Assembly (NCBI GenBank): GCA_022841905.1 | Contig: JALHQO010000008.1 | Coordinates: 124,001 to 188,000 of the forward strand | Length of the DNA stretch: 64,000 bases | DNA from: Hyphomonadaceae bacterium | Lineage (GTDB): Bacteria > Pseudomonadota > Alphaproteobacteria > Caulobacterales > Aquidulcibacteraceae | Reading direction: 5' to 3' | Shown: positions 55,384 through 64,000 of the stretch, one piece after another | Layout: each line of letters begins with the position of its first letter | Position numbering within the stretch: position 1 is the first letter of the stretch | The notes under the pieces: model-generated | Told to the model about the DNA's origin: nothing | Seen by the model: the letters and a program-made list of their open reading frames with translations, nothing else | The model's database searches: none | Position numbers and translations under genes: made by a program

Positions 55384-56758
55384 ACGCTTCGCCCCCTCGC
55401 CAACAGGCTACCTCCATATTGGCGGGGCGCGAACCGCTCTGTTCAACTGGCTCTACGCCCGCAAGATGGGCGGCAAATACCTGCTCAGGATCGAGGATAC
55501 CGATCGCGCCCGCTCCACGCCGGAAGCGATCGAGGCGATCATTGACGGCCTCGATTGGCTCGGCCTCCAGCACGACGGCGAGATCACATACCAGTTCGAG
55601 CGCGCGCCGCGTCACCGCGAGGCGGCCGAGGCTATGATCGCGCGCGGCACAGCGTTTCGCTGTTACATGACAGCCGAAGAGCAAGAGGCCGAGCGCGCCA
55701 AATCGCACGAGGAAGGCCGCGCTATTCGTTCGCCCTATCGCGACGGCAAAGCGCCGCCTTCGCCTGATGCACCCTTCACCGTGCGCCTGCGCGCGCCGGA
55801 TGAAGGCGACGTACTCAACGTCGATCTGATCCAGGGCGATGTGCGCATCAAGGCGCGCGACATCGACGATCTCGTCTTGCTGCGCGCCGACGGCAATCCC
55901 ACCTACATGTTGTCGGTCGTCGTCGACGATCACGACATGGGCGTGACGCACGTGATCCGCGGCGATGACCATTTGACCAACGCGGCCAGGCAAATCGTGA
56001 TCTACCGCGCACTAGATTGGACGCCGCCGCTCTTCGCACACGTGTCGCTGATACACGGCGAGGACGGCAAGAAGCTATCCAAGCGCCACGGCGCGCAAGC
56101 GGTCCACGAATGGCGCGACATGGGCTACTTGCCCGAAGCGATGAATGCGTACCTCATGCGTCTCGGCTGGAGCCCAGGCCATGACGATATCTTGAGCAAG
56201 GAAGAAGCGATCTCGCAGTTCGACATCGCGCAGATCGGCAAGGCGCCGTCACGGCTCGATTTCAAGAAGCTCGATTCCGTCAACGCGCACTTCATGGCGC
56301 TCGCTGATGACGAGCGGCTCGCTAAACTGGTGCTCACGCACATCGAACAGCGCGACGGCGCCACTTTAGGCGGCGCCGAGCGCGTCGCGTTGGCGAACGC
56401 GATACCGCTGCTGAAAAAACGGGCAAAGACGATTCCAGACCTCGCCGATCAAGCCGCATTCGTGCTCGTAAAACGACCGCTTGTGCTTGACGACAAGGCG
56501 AAATCTCTGATGAAAGACGACTTCAGACAACGCCTTCAACGTCTGCGCGATCGGCTCACGAAAGAGCCTGCCTGGGACCATGTTTCTCTTGGCGCGGCGC
56601 TTAAGGCTTTCGCTACCGACGAAGGCGTTGGATTGGGTCAAATCGGCCCGGGCCTCAGGGCGGCGCTGACCGGCGGTTTGCCGGCGCCCGATCTGGGCCA
56701 GGCTTTGGAATTGTTAGGCCGCGACGAAGCGCTTGCGCGCATTGCGGATCAAATTTGA
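55370..56758 (+). CDS. gltX: Glutamyl-tRNA synthetase
   Basis: GltX charges tRNA-Glu and, in bacteria without GlnRS, also tRNA-Gln. The 462-residue class I enzyme has the HIGH-type motif HIGG (16-19) in RFAPSPTGYLHIGGART and the KLSKRHG loop. No C-x-C zinc motif was noticed. ATG 55370 gives the standard start [13 protein letters not shown]; the earlier in-frame start has no support. It lies 11 bases before gltA, so the two are probably co-transcribed. Confidence 0.96.
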   Translation: MSVVTRFAPSPTGYLHIGGARTALFNWLYARKMGGKYLLRIEDTDRARSTPEAIEAIIDGLDWLGLQHDGEITYQFERAPRHREAAEAMIARGTAFRCYMTAEEQEAERAKSHEEGRAIRSPYRDGKAPPSPDAPFTVRLRAPDEGDVLNVDLIQGDVRIKARDIDDLVLLRADGNPTYMLSVVVDDHDMGVTHVIRGDDHLTNAARQIVIYRALDWTPPLFAHVSLIHGEDGKKLSKRHGAQAVHEWRDMGYLPEAMNAYLMRLGWSPGHDDILSKEEAISQFDIAQIGKAPSRLDFKKLDSVNAHFMALADDERLAKLVLTHIEQRDGATLGGAERVALANAIPLLKKRAKTIPDLADQAAFVLVKRPLVLDDKAKSLMKDDFRQRLQRLRDRLTKEPAWDHVSLGAALKAFATDEGVGLGQIGPGLRAALTGGLPAPDLGQALELLGRDEALARIADQI

Positions 56759-56769
56759 GGACGTGAGCC

Positions 56770-58074
56770 ATGGATAGCAAACTCACCAAGAAACCCGCGG
56801 CCACGCTCACGGTGAACAACAAGACGCTTGAGTTGCCGGTCTATGGCGGCTCCGTCGGCCCCGACGTGGTCGATATCCGCAAGGTGTTCAGCGACGGCAA
56901 GGTCTTCACCTACGATCCCGGCTTCACCTCCACCGCCTCCTGCGAAAGCCAGATCACTTACATCGATGGCGATGAAGGCGTGCTGCTCTATCGCGGCTAC
57001 CCCATCGATCAGCTGGCCGAGAAATCGAGCTTCCTGGAAGTGTGCTTCCTGCTCGCCAACGGCGAACTGCCGAACAAGGCCGAGCTCGATCGCTTCAACC
57101 GCGACATCACTTATCACACGATGCTGCACGCGCAGTTTGATCGCTTTTTCGAAGGCTTCCGTCGCGATGCGCATCCGATGGCGATCATGGTCGGCACGGT
57201 CGGCGCTCTTGCCGCCTTCTATCACGACAGCACCGATATCAATGATCCGGTGCAACGCACGATCGCCAGCCATCGCCTGATCGCAAAAATGCCGACGATC
57301 GCGGCGCGCGCCTTCAAATATTCGATCGGCCAACCCTTCATCAGCCCGCGCAACGAGTTCGACTACTCATCGAACTTTCTGCGCATGTGCTTTGCCGTGC
57401 CAGCGGAGGATTACAAAATCAACCCGATCATGGCGCGCGCACTCGACGTGTTCATGATCCTGCACGCCGATCACGAGCAGAACGCCTCGACCTCGACGGT
57501 GCGCCTCGCCGGTTCGTCCGGCGCCAATCCGTTTGCGTGCATCTCGTCAGGCATCGCTTGCCTTTGGGGCCCCGCGCACGGCGGCGCCAATGAAGCGGCT
57601 CTCAACATGCTCGAAGAGATCGGCACGGTCGACAACATCCCGGCCTTCATCAAGCGGGTGAAGGATCCCAATGACGACGTGCGCCTGATGGGCTTCGGCC
57701 ACCGCGTCTACAAAAACTACGATCCGCGCGCGAAGGCGATGCAGAAGCTCTGCCACCAAGTGCTCAAGGAAGTCGGCGCAGAAGACAATCCGACGCTGAA
57801 AGTCGCGATGGAGCTTGAGAAGATCGCGCTCAGCGACGAGTATTTCGTCAGCCGCAAGCTCTATCCCAACATCGATTTCTATTCCGGCATCACGCTGCGC
57901 GCGATGGGCTTCCCGACCTCGATGTTCACCGTGCTCTTCGCCGTGGCCCGCACGGTCGGCTGGATCGCGCAATGGACCGAGATGATGGAAGACCCGAGTC
58001 AAAAGATCGGCCGGCCGCGTCAGGTTTATACTGGCGCGCCGAAGCGAGACTACGTTCCGTGCGATAAACGCTGA
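56770..58074 (+). CDS. gltA: Citrate synthase
   Basis: GltA condenses acetyl-CoA and oxaloacetate at the entry to the TCA cycle. The 434-residue protein is the large hexameric, NADH-sensitive type. The catalytic residues are seen in [32 protein letters not shown] and the Asp region of [18 protein letters not shown], with [12 protein letters not shown] near the end. Its 3' end overlaps the end of lpxB on the other strand by 25 bases. It uses acetyl-CoA made by the pdh products encoded earlier in this window. Confidence 0.98.
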   Translation: MDSKLTKKPAATLTVNNKTLELPVYGGSVGPDVVDIRKVFSDGKVFTYDPGFTSTASCESQITYIDGDEGVLLYRGYPIDQLAEKSSFLEVCFLLANGELPNKAELDRFNRDITYHTMLHAQFDRFFEGFRRDAHPMAIMVGTVGALAAFYHDSTDINDPVQRTIASHRLIAKMPTIAARAFKYSIGQPFISPRNEFDYSSNFLRMCFAVPAEDYKINPIMARALDVFMILHADHEQNASTSTVRLAGSSGANPFACISSGIACLWGPAHGGANEAALNMLEEIGTVDNIPAFIKRVKDPNDDVRLMGFGHRVYKNYDPRAKAMQKLCHQVLKEVGAEDNPTLKVAMELEKIALSDEYFVSRKLYPNIDFYSGITLRAMGFPTSMFTVLFAVARTVGWIAQWTEMMEDPSQKIGRPRQVYTGAPKRDYVPCDKR

Positions 58075-59204
58075 TCTTTGACTGCTAGAACGGCGTCTGC
58101 CGCGATCTCCGCGGCTGGACGCCCACCGCGTCCCATCAGCGCCAGTGCTTCATCCTGACGGCGCACCTGCTCCTCGCGCGCATCCTCGTCGTCGAGCAAT
58201 GGCGCCGCCGCTTGCGCGACGTTCTCTGGTGTAAAACGCGTCTGAACGAATTCGGGCGCGACCTCGGCGTCGGCGGCAACATTCATCAGCGTGCCGTACT
58301 TCGTCTTCACCAACATGCGCAGGATCGCCCACGTGATCCAGCCAAACTTGTAGCCGATCACCAGCGGCGTCCCTTGGAGTGCCACCTCCGTCGTCACCGT
58401 GCCTGACGTTGCCAGCGCAACCGTAGCCGCCGCAAACGCATCCTCTTTCTCGCGCTCATCGATAATGCGCGCCGCCGCTGGCGTTTGCGCGAGCACTTGG
58501 GCGCGTACGCTGTTGGCCGCGACTACGATCAGCCGCACGTCGCGATCGCGATCGAGCGACTCCGCCGCCGCCCAAAGCGTCGGCCCGACGCGGCGAATTT
58601 CCGAAGGCCTGCTGCCGGGCAAGATCAGAATGATCTTTTCTTTCGCCGTGAACCCTTGGCGCGCACGCAGAGCGGCGCCGTCGCCCGGCGTATAGCGGCC
58701 AAACGCAGGGTGGCCGCATACGGTGCAGGGCAAGCCAAACGGCTGGTAAAACGGAACCTCGAAATCGTGAATGCAGATCAAGTGATCGACAGCCGCCGCT
58801 AATGTTTTCGCGCGGCCTGGACGTGTCGCCCACACTTGCGGGCCGACATATTTCGCCAGCTTGATGTTCGGCGCCGCCGCACGAACTGCCTGGGCAACAC
58901 GCAACGTGAAGCCCCACGAGTCGATCAATACAACTACGTCGGGTTTTGCCTCGAGAATGGCGGCGACGGTCGCCGTCACCGCGCGCTTGACGCGATTATA
59001 AGCCAACAGGCCGTCAACCAGGCCGAGGACGGCCAGGCCAGTCGTGATGTCGGTGCGTGTCGGCACGCCGGCCTCTGCAATGCGCTCGCCGCCGACTGCG
59101 TGCAGCTCAAGCGTCGCATCACGCTCTTTCAGCGCGCGTGCGAGATCTGCGCCGAGCGCATCGCCGGACGATTCCGCTGCGACGAGGAAGATGCGCCCGC
59201 TCAA
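58050..59204 (-). CDS. lpxB: Lipid-A-disaccharide synthase
   Basis: LpxB joins UDP-diacylglucosamine and lipid X to give the lipid A disaccharide. Family features are [17 protein letters not shown] at the N-terminus, [11 protein letters not shown], the [14 protein letters not shown] strand, [35 protein letters not shown] and [22 protein letters not shown]. The 384-residue length is normal. It overlaps lpxI by 4 bases and is the last gene of the envelope operon. Confidence 0.96.
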   Translation of the reverse strand: MSGRIFLVAAESSGDALGADLARALKERDATLELHAVGGERIAEAGVPTRTDITTGLAVLGLVDGLLAYNRVKRAVTATVAAILEAKPDVVVLIDSWGFTLRVAQAVRAAAPNIKLAKYVGPQVWATRPGRAKTLAAAVDHLICIHDFEVPFYQPFGLPCTVCGHPAFGRYTPGDGAALRARQGFTAKEKIILILPGSRPSEIRRVGPTLWAAAESLDRDRDVRLIVVAANSVRAQVLAQTPAAARIIDEREKEDAFAAATVALATSGTVTTEVALQGTPLVIGYKFGWITWAILRMLVKTKYGTLMNVAADAEVAPEFVQTRFTPENVAQAAAPLLDDEDAREEQVRRQDEALALMGRGGRPAAEIAADAVLAVKDQRLSHGT

Positions 59205-60058
59205 GACGTCTCTACTTCTTCAGCGGTGAAGCCATAAACAAAGAGCCCAGTCTGATCGGCGGCGGCGATTATCTCCGCCCGCCGCACAGCCAGCGCGCCA
59301 TTGGCTTCGACAGCGACGCCCGCCAGCCCAGCAGCTGCGGCGCCCGCGATGGTGCGCACGCCAATCGTCGGCAAATCGATGCGCCGTTCTTGGATGGGCT
59401 TCGGCCGCTTCACCAACACACCGCGCCGCGCCTCCGCGCTGCCGCGAATGGCAAGCGGCAGTTCCGCGGCGCGCTTCAACATCGCATCGGTCCCCTCTTG
59501 CGCCTCGACCGTCAGCACCAAGCCATCACAGACGATCACGCCTTGTCCGATATCGAATGTGCCAACAGCCGCCGCTACCTTGGCGGCTTTGTCGATATCC
59601 CTATGGTGTTTGGCGCTTGGCTCCACCGCCCCCCATACGCCCGCTGGCGCGAGCAAATCGCTCATCGCTTCATCGACGCCGATAACACGGAAGCCCGCTT
59701 TCTCGTGCTCACTCAGCACCGCCCGCAGCAGCGCATCATCCCCCTGCGGCATCGCCGCGAGGATCGCCGGCATCATCTGCATTGCGGCATCGTCAAGCTG
59801 AAGCGTCGTCAGATCGGGCCGTGCCACCTGGCCGATCAGCGTGATTGCATCACACCCTGCCGCGCGCAGCGCCGCCATGCGTGCTCCCATGAGGCCAAGG
59901 GCGATGGTAGCGCCAGGATGTGCGTCGAGCGCGGGGTCCGCGATGCCTTCGACACGCGCGATGAAATATTGCCGTCCAGTCGCCGCCAGATGCTCGGCCA
60001 GCACCGCCGGCAGCTCGCCGCCGCCCGCCAGTACGCCGAGCTTGCGCCACTCGGCCAT
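59201..60058 (-). CDS. lpxI: UDP-2,3-diacylglucosamine pyrophosphatase LpxI
   Basis: LpxI makes lipid X from UDP-2,3-diacylglucosamine and replaces LpxH in alphaproteobacteria. The 285-residue protein has the N-terminal LGVLAGGGELPAVLAEH, the GQVARPDLTTLQLDD segment and a C-terminal catalytic domain with VDEAMSDLLAPAGV, QGVIVCDGLVLTVEAQEGTDAML, KRPKPIQERRIDLPTIG and GAAAAGLAGVAVEA. It lies between lpxA (3 bases) and lpxB (4-base overlap), in the usual alphaproteobacterial order. Confidence 0.95.
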   Translation of the reverse strand: MAEWRKLGVLAGGGELPAVLAEHLAATGRQYFIARVEGIADPALDAHPGATIALGLMGARMAALRAAGCDAITLIGQVARPDLTTLQLDDAAMQMMPAILAAMPQGDDALLRAVLSEHEKAGFRVIGVDEAMSDLLAPAGVWGAVEPSAKHHRDIDKAAKVAAAVGTFDIGQGVIVCDGLVLTVEAQEGTDAMLKRAAELPLAIRGSAEARRGVLVKRPKPIQERRIDLPTIGVRTIAGAAAAGLAGVAVEANGALAVRRAEIIAAADQTGLFVYGFTAEEVETS

Positions 60059-60061
60059 GCC

Positions 60062-60853
60062 CTAGTCCCGCGGCATGCAGAGCGGACGCGCGGCGTCAGC
60101 GCGGATGAAGTCTACGATCTCCATCACATGCGGATTGCCGCCGTAAGCTTCTACGCAATCGACGATCCGCTCCTGGAAAGTGCCCTCTTCGGCGAACAGC
60201 AGACGGTACGCCGCGCGCAGATCGTGGATCTGGTCGCGTGTGAACCCGCGCCGCTTAAGGCCGACAACGTTAAGGCCGCCCAGGTGCGCGTGATTGCCGA
60301 TGGCCGAGCCGAACGGAATGAGGTCTGTCGTCATCAGCGCCGAGGCGCCAACGAACGAGTAGCGGCCGACGCGGCCATGCTGGTGCACGCCCGAGAGGCC
60401 GCCGAGGAAGGCGAAGTCGCCGACCTGCACATGGCCGCCGATCGTTGCGGTTTGCGCCATGATGACGTTGTTGCCGACGATGCAATCGTGCGCCACGTGG
60501 CAATTGCCCATGATCAGGCAATCGTTGCCGATAGTCGTCACCGAACGCCCACGCGCAGTGCCGCGATGCAGCGTCGCGTGCTCGCGGATCACGTTGTTGT
60601 TGCCCATGACAAGCCGCGTTGGCTCGCCCTTGTACGACAGATCCTGCGGCGTGCCGCCAAGCCCGGCGAACGGAAAGACGGTGTTGTCGTGACCGATCTC
60701 GGTGTGGCTCTCGATGAACACATGCGCGATCAACTTGGTGCGATCGCCCAGCCGTACGTTCGGGCCGATGACGCAGCCGGGGCCGATTTCGACATCGGCG
60801 CCGAACTCGGCGCTTTTGTCGACGACGGCGGTGGGATGGACGGTGGCGCTCAT
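60062..60853 (-). CDS. lpxA: UDP-N-acetylglucosamine acyltransferase
   Basis: LpxA is the first enzyme of lipid A synthesis, adding the 3-hydroxyacyl chain to UDP-GlcNAc. The 263-residue protein is a left-handed beta-helix with repeated hexapeptides (IHPTAVVDK-like start, IGPGCVIGPNVRLGD), the catalytic His region GNCHVAHDCIVGNNVIMAQTATIGGHV and a helical C-terminus. The ATG at 60853 overlaps the fabZ stop in an ATGA junction; the longer frame to 60889 has no site. Confidence 0.97.
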   Translation of the reverse strand: MSATVHPTAVVDKSAEFGADVEIGPGCVIGPNVRLGDRTKLIAHVFIESHTEIGHDNTVFPFAGLGGTPQDLSYKGEPTRLVMGNNNVIREHATLHRGTARGRSVTTIGNDCLIMGNCHVAHDCIVGNNVIMAQTATIGGHVQVGDFAFLGGLSGVHQHGRVGRYSFVGASALMTTDLIPFGSAIGNHAHLGGLNVVGLKRRGFTRDQIHDLRAAYRLLFAEEGTFQERIVDCVEAYGGNPHVMEIVDFIRADAARPLCMPRD

Positions 60854-61335
60854 GATGGCCGATCCGCTTTCATCGCCGCAAACTCGCAATCGGTAGCGAG
60901 CTGCCCGCGTACTTCGACACGGCCGCGGAATTTGAAGATGTTGCGGCGTTGGAAGAGCACTTCGACGACCATCTCCATGGTGTCGCCCGGCATCACCGGC
61001 CGCTTGAAGCGCGCATTCTCGACCGACATGAAGAGGATCAAGTGTTTGGTGATGTCCGCTTCGAGCGTCTTCGACATCAGCACTGCGCCCGTTTGCGCTA
61101 AGGCTTCAATCTGAAGCACGCCCGGCATGACCGGTGCGCCGGGAAAGTGCCCGGGAAAGAATGGCTCATTGATGGTGACGTTCTTGATGCCGCGGATCGA
61201 TTTGTTCGGGACGTAGTCCACGGCGCGGTCGATCAACAGAAACGGATAACGATGCGGCAACCGGCGCAAGATTTCGCCGATCTCGATCACGTCATCCGTG
61301 GTCTTTTGTTGCTCGGTTAGATCATTCGCTTTCAT
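60850..61335 (-). CDS. fabZ: 3-hydroxyacyl-ACP dehydratase FabZ
   Basis: FabZ dehydrates 3-hydroxyacyl-ACP in fatty-acid elongation and competes with LpxA for the same substrate pool. The hot-dog fold has [16 protein letters not shown], the catalytic His in [25 protein letters not shown] with its Glu, and [21 protein letters not shown] at the end. ATG 61335 gives a 161-residue protein of normal size. Its start overlaps the end of lpxD by 14 bases. Confidence 0.97.
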   Translation of the reverse strand: MKANDLTEQQKTTDDVIEIGEILRRLPHRYPFLLIDRAVDYVPNKSIRGIKNVTINEPFFPGHFPGAPVMPGVLQIEALAQTGAVLMSKTLEADITKHLILFMSVENARFKRPVMPGDTMEMVVEVLFQRRNIFKFRGRVEVRGQLATDCEFAAMKADRPS

Positions 61336-62326
61336 TGCGCGCCCCTGCCTTGCGGGCCAACCATGCCGCCTCGCGCAGCCATTTCCGTAACGGTTTGGCC
61401 GGGTAGCCGCTCCAGACTTCGCCTGGCGGCACGTCTTGGAACACCGCGGCCCGGCCTGCAAGCGTAGCGCCCGCGCCGATTTTGCGATGGTCAGCCACGC
61501 CAGCTTGCCCACCCAGGGTGACGCCGTCCCCTATGACAGTTGAACCCGATATCCCACACTGCCCCGCCATCAGCACACCACGTCCTAGGATGCAGTTGTG
61601 AGCGACATGGCAGAGATTATCGATCTTGGATGCCTCGCCGATCACCGTATCGCTGAACACGCCGCGATCGATGCATGTGTTCGAGCCGATGGTGACGCGA
61701 TCCTGGATCACAACCCGGCCGAGGTGGGGAACATCGACCGGACCCGAAGCGTCGCCCGCCACACCAAAGCCCGCCTCGCCGATCACCGCGCCAGCCAGGA
61801 TATTCACCTCGTCACCGATGAGCGCAAAGCCGATCGAGACGCGCGCTCCGATCATGGTGCGGCGGCCGATCGTGACACCCGGTCCGATCACCGCGCTGGG
61901 GCCGATCACACTACCAGCGCCAATCTGCACATCCGGCCCGATCACCGCGCCTGGCGCCACAGCAACGCCCTCTTCCACCTTCGCGCTCGGATCGATGGCC
62001 GGCGCATGCGACGCGAACCTGCGCGGTTGGATGAGCAACGGGACGAGCCGTGCAAAAGTCCCGCGCGGACGGTCTGTCAGAATGAGCGCGACAGCATTGG
62101 GCGCCAGATGCGCTTGGGCGGGCGTGATGATGCAAGCGCCGGGCGCGCTGTTCAGAGCGGCGGCGCCCTTCTTACCTTCGAAATAGCAGAGGTCGTTCGG
62201 CCCGGCGCTTTCGGCCGGCGCCGCACCGACAAGCCGATGCTCTGCCTCGCCGCCGATCTCTGCAGAAGGCGCAAGCGCCCGGACCGTCACCGGTCCGAGC
62301 GCCGCGTAGAAACGAGGGTCGATCAT
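61322..62326 (-). CDS. lpxD: UDP-3-O-acyl-glucosamine N-acyltransferase
   Basis: LpxD adds the second acyl chain to the lipid A precursor. The 334-residue protein has the N-terminal uridine-binding domain and a long left-handed beta-helix of hexapeptide repeats (VAPGAVIGPDVQIGAGSVIGPSAVIGPGVTIG-type run), the catalytic His region DNLCHVAHNCILGRGVLMAGQCGISG and a C-terminal helix. Unlike LpxA it has no LpxA-type catalytic tail. Confidence 0.96.
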   Translation of the reverse strand: MIDPRFYAALGPVTVRALAPSAEIGGEAEHRLVGAAPAESAGPNDLCYFEGKKGAAALNSAPGACIITPAQAHLAPNAVALILTDRPRGTFARLVPLLIQPRRFASHAPAIDPSAKVEEGVAVAPGAVIGPDVQIGAGSVIGPSAVIGPGVTIGRRTMIGARVSIGFALIGDEVNILAGAVIGEAGFGVAGDASGPVDVPHLGRVVIQDRVTIGSNTCIDRGVFSDTVIGEASKIDNLCHVAHNCILGRGVLMAGQCGISGSTVIGDGVTLGGQAGVADHRKIGAGATLAGRAAVFQDVPPGEVWSGYPAKPLRKWLREAAWLARKAGARNESE

Positions 62327-62369
62327 GCGTTCGCTATGGCGCCGCAGCCGCCCAAAGTCACTGCCAGAC

Positions 62370-62996
62370 TTATTGCGCCGGCGCTTGGCACTCGCTCACC
62401 GGACGACGGGTGACGTTCAGGGCGCGTGTGTTCGCGCCTTGATCGAGCTGCTGAATAACGATGGTGGTGATGTCATACGCCGGCAACGTCAGTTGCACGT
62501 TACGACTATCAAGCACCACGCCAGCGCCACGGCCTTCCATCACGCCGCGAACGACTGGCGATATGGTGTTGTCGAAATCGCGCAGTGCAATCACCTGCGT
62601 GCACTGAAGATCGCCTTCGAGAGATTGCGAGCGCGTCTGAAACGCTTGCAGGCGCTCCGCTAGCGAGCGGTATTGCGGGCCCCACGTCGCGTGATCGCGG
62701 ATCTGTTCAGGCGACAAGGTGCGCGTGGCGGCTTGCAAGCGCTGGCTTTCGGATTCGATCGCTTGACGCTCCGGCGCCAGCGTTTGCGCTTCGGTTTGAA
62801 TGTCGGTGCGAACCGCTTGCAGGCGGGCCTGCATGTCGCGGCCGATGGCTGATTCCGTCAGCACGCGTTGATAATCGATGACGACGACGGTAGTGGCGTT
62901 GTCGTTGCCGCGGTTGCGCTGCGCGAGAGCGTCGGGCGACGCGGTGACGGCGACGGCGATAACCGCGGCCGCGCAAAGTGAACTCAGTACACGCAT
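62370..62996 (-). CDS. ompH: OmpH/Skp family periplasmic chaperone
   Basis: Skp-type chaperones hold unfolded outer membrane proteins. A signal peptide (1-25, ending ALA) is followed by VVVIDYQRVLTESAIGRDMQARLQAVRTDIQTEAQTL, the usual OmpH start, then a long heptad-rich helical part (about 60-125) and a C-terminal VVLDSRNVQLTLPAYDITTIVIQQLD. The 208-residue length is normal. It lies between bamA and lpxD, 43 bases before the latter. Confidence 0.93.
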   Translation of the reverse strand: MRVLSSLCAAAVIAVAVTASPDALAQRNRGNDNATTVVVIDYQRVLTESAIGRDMQARLQAVRTDIQTEAQTLAPERQAIESESQRLQAATRTLSPEQIRDHATWGPQYRSLAERLQAFQTRSQSLEGDLQCTQVIALRDFDNTISPVVRGVMEGRGAGVVLDSRNVQLTLPAYDITTIVIQQLDQGANTRALNVTRRPVSECQAPAQ

Positions 62997-63017
62997 AAAG
63001 CGCCTTCTCCTTGGAAT

Positions 63018-64000
63018 TTAGAAACGAGTCCGGGTTGAGAACCGGAACTCTTCAACTTGATCGTATTCTTCGTTTTGTAGCGGATGCGCAAAGTCGAACT
63101 GCACAGGCCCGAACGGCGAATCCCAGAACACTGAGACGCCGGCGACGGCCCGCAGCGAGGCGGTATCGTCAACGACGAGGCGGTTGGCGCCGGTAAGATC
63201 GACAACGCCGCGGCTCGCGGAATCGACGATACCCAGGGTGCCGAACTCAGTGAACAACGCCGCTCCGATGCCGTACGACTCGGGCAGCGGGAGCGGCACG
63301 TCGAGTTGGATTGTGCCGACGGCGAAGACATTGCCGCCCAGCGCGTCACCTTCCTGAACGATTTCTCCTGTCACGTCGTCGACAAGCAATTGCCGAGGAC
63401 CAATGCCGGCCACGTCGAAACCACGGAACGACGAGCCGCCTTTGAAGAAGCGGTCGTTGATCCGAACATCGTCGCCGCCCCAACCCATGATGTATCCAGC
63501 CGAGAGACGACCCGACAAACGCCACCCTGCCCAGGGCAGCCCGTAATAGATGCCGCCGTCTAGTTCGGTGCGGAGATAGTTCACCTCACCGCCCAGACCG
63601 GCAACGTCTTGGCTGAGAGACAGATCGAACCCGCGTGTGGCGAAAATGGGGTCGTTACGGCGATCCCAGTTCACCGTGAAACCGAGCACAGACGTGAGGA
63701 ACGAGCCTTCCTGGTCGCAGAGCAGCGGCCGGCCTGGATTGATTGGATCACACTGATCGATCGCGGGCGTCCCAACGTTGCCATCGTGATCAATGAACGC
63801 GTCTTGAATCTCGGTGTCGTCTTGGATCAACGAATAAGTGAGGCCGAGGCTGGTGCGCTCTGCAACTGGGAAGCTGAGGCGAAGGCCCAAGCCAGTCGAC
63901 TGGTTTTCGAACGACGACTGACTCAAGAAGTCCGTGCGCAGCGTGTAGAGGTCGAAGCCTGCCGCCATTTCGCGGCCGAGAAAGCGCGGCTCCGTGAAAC
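63018..64000 (-). CDS. bamA: Outer membrane assembly factor BamA, C-terminal part (cut by window end)
   Basis: The frame stays open to the last base, so only the C-terminal 326 or so residues are visible; the POTRA domains lie beyond the window. The visible part is the barrel: FTEPRFLGREMAAGFDLY, GLGLRLSFPVAERTSLGLTYS, the strand series through NWDRRNDPIFATRGFDL, the conserved VRG(F/Y)-type loop as SSFRGFDVAGIG, and FWDSPFGPVQFDFAHPL near the end. It ends with a terminal Phe (RTRF). It is 21 bases before ompH and heads the visible lipid A operon. Confidence 0.96.
   Translation of the reverse strand, partial: FTEPRFLGREMAAGFDLYTLRTDFLSQSSFENQSTGLGLRLSFPVAERTSLGLTYSLIQDDTEIQDAFIDHDGNVGTPAIDQCDPINPGRPLLCDQEGSFLTSVLGFTVNWDRRNDPIFATRGFDLSLSQDVAGLGGEVNYLRTELDGGIYYGLPWAGWRLSGRLSAGYIMGWGGDDVRINDRFFKGGSSFRGFDVAGIGPRQLLVDDVTGEIVQEGDALGGNVFAVGTIQLDVPLPLPESYGIGAALFTEFGTLGIVDSASRGVVDLTGANRLVVDDTASLRAVAGVSVFWDSPFGPVQFDFAHPLQNEEYDQVEEFRFSTRTRF

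Overview
The window reads as chromosomal core DNA of a GC-rich alphaproteobacterium, most likely Caulobacterales and near the Hyphomonadaceae. This rests on gene order: dusB-ntrB-ntrC-ntrY-ntrX-hfq-hflX, ispDF next to a CinA C-terminal domain gene, RatA-type protein, lipA and lpd, pdhA-pdhB-pdhC, tpiA-secG-pyrG, trpE/trpGDC-lexA-comEC-gltX-gltA, and lpxB-lpxI-lpxA-fabZ-lpxD-ompH-bamA. A fused IspDF, lipoyl domains on both E1-beta and E2 of pyruvate dehydrogenase, LpxI instead of LpxH, and a GTTC-N7-GTTC type LexA box all point the same way. I see no rRNA, tRNA, CRISPR array, insertion sequence or prophage. Genes are densely packed, with many 4-base start/stop overlaps and overlapping convergent 3' ends.

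Layout. 1-526 is non-coding and carries palindromic repeats. 527-3594: a membrane-anchored hypothetical, an LD-carboxypeptidase and a MurC/Mpl-like ligase (probable muropeptide recycling). 3599-13296 (minus): nitrogen-regulation block with dusB, two NtrB/NtrC-type two-component systems, a D-amino acid aminotransferase, hfq and hflX. 13395-24965: IspDF, a polytopic spermidine-synthase-like protein, PncC, RatA-type protein, LipA, an acyl-ACP synthetase-like enzyme, Lpd, MarC, a degenerate response regulator and a small membrane protein. 24991-29064 (minus): pyruvate dehydrogenase operon with a MAPEG gene inside it. 29318-34030: accessory genes (TIR-TM-SH3 protein, ATP-grasp ligase, zinc metallopeptidase, periplasmic ClpP-like protein) surrounding ftsB and lying between pdhA and eno. 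34048-43001: eno, rpmF, CBS, FG-GAP, phosphoesterase, lipid kinase, two DUF2807 paralogues, esterase, TerB-like and outer membrane beta-barrel genes. 43137-46420 (minus): tpiA-secG-pyrG. 46520-53203: ppiD, trpE, trpGDC, lexA. 53194-64000: comEC, gltX, gltA, then the lipid A/outer membrane assembly operon, with bamA cut by the window end.

Points that stand out: (i) the ftsB promoter region has seven GANTC (CcrM) sites in 142 bases plus a near-CtrA box; (ii) a 16-codon reading frame with two Trp codons and competing hairpins lies directly before trpGDC; (iii) NtrC lacks the sigma-54 contact loop GAFTGA and has a swapped Walker B acid pair, and NtrX also lacks GAFTGA; (iv) a receiver protein has lost its phosphoacceptor, Thr/Ser and Lys; (v) a TIR domain is joined through a membrane helix to two SH3 domains; (vi) an ATP-grasp ligase is coupled to a zinc peptidase.
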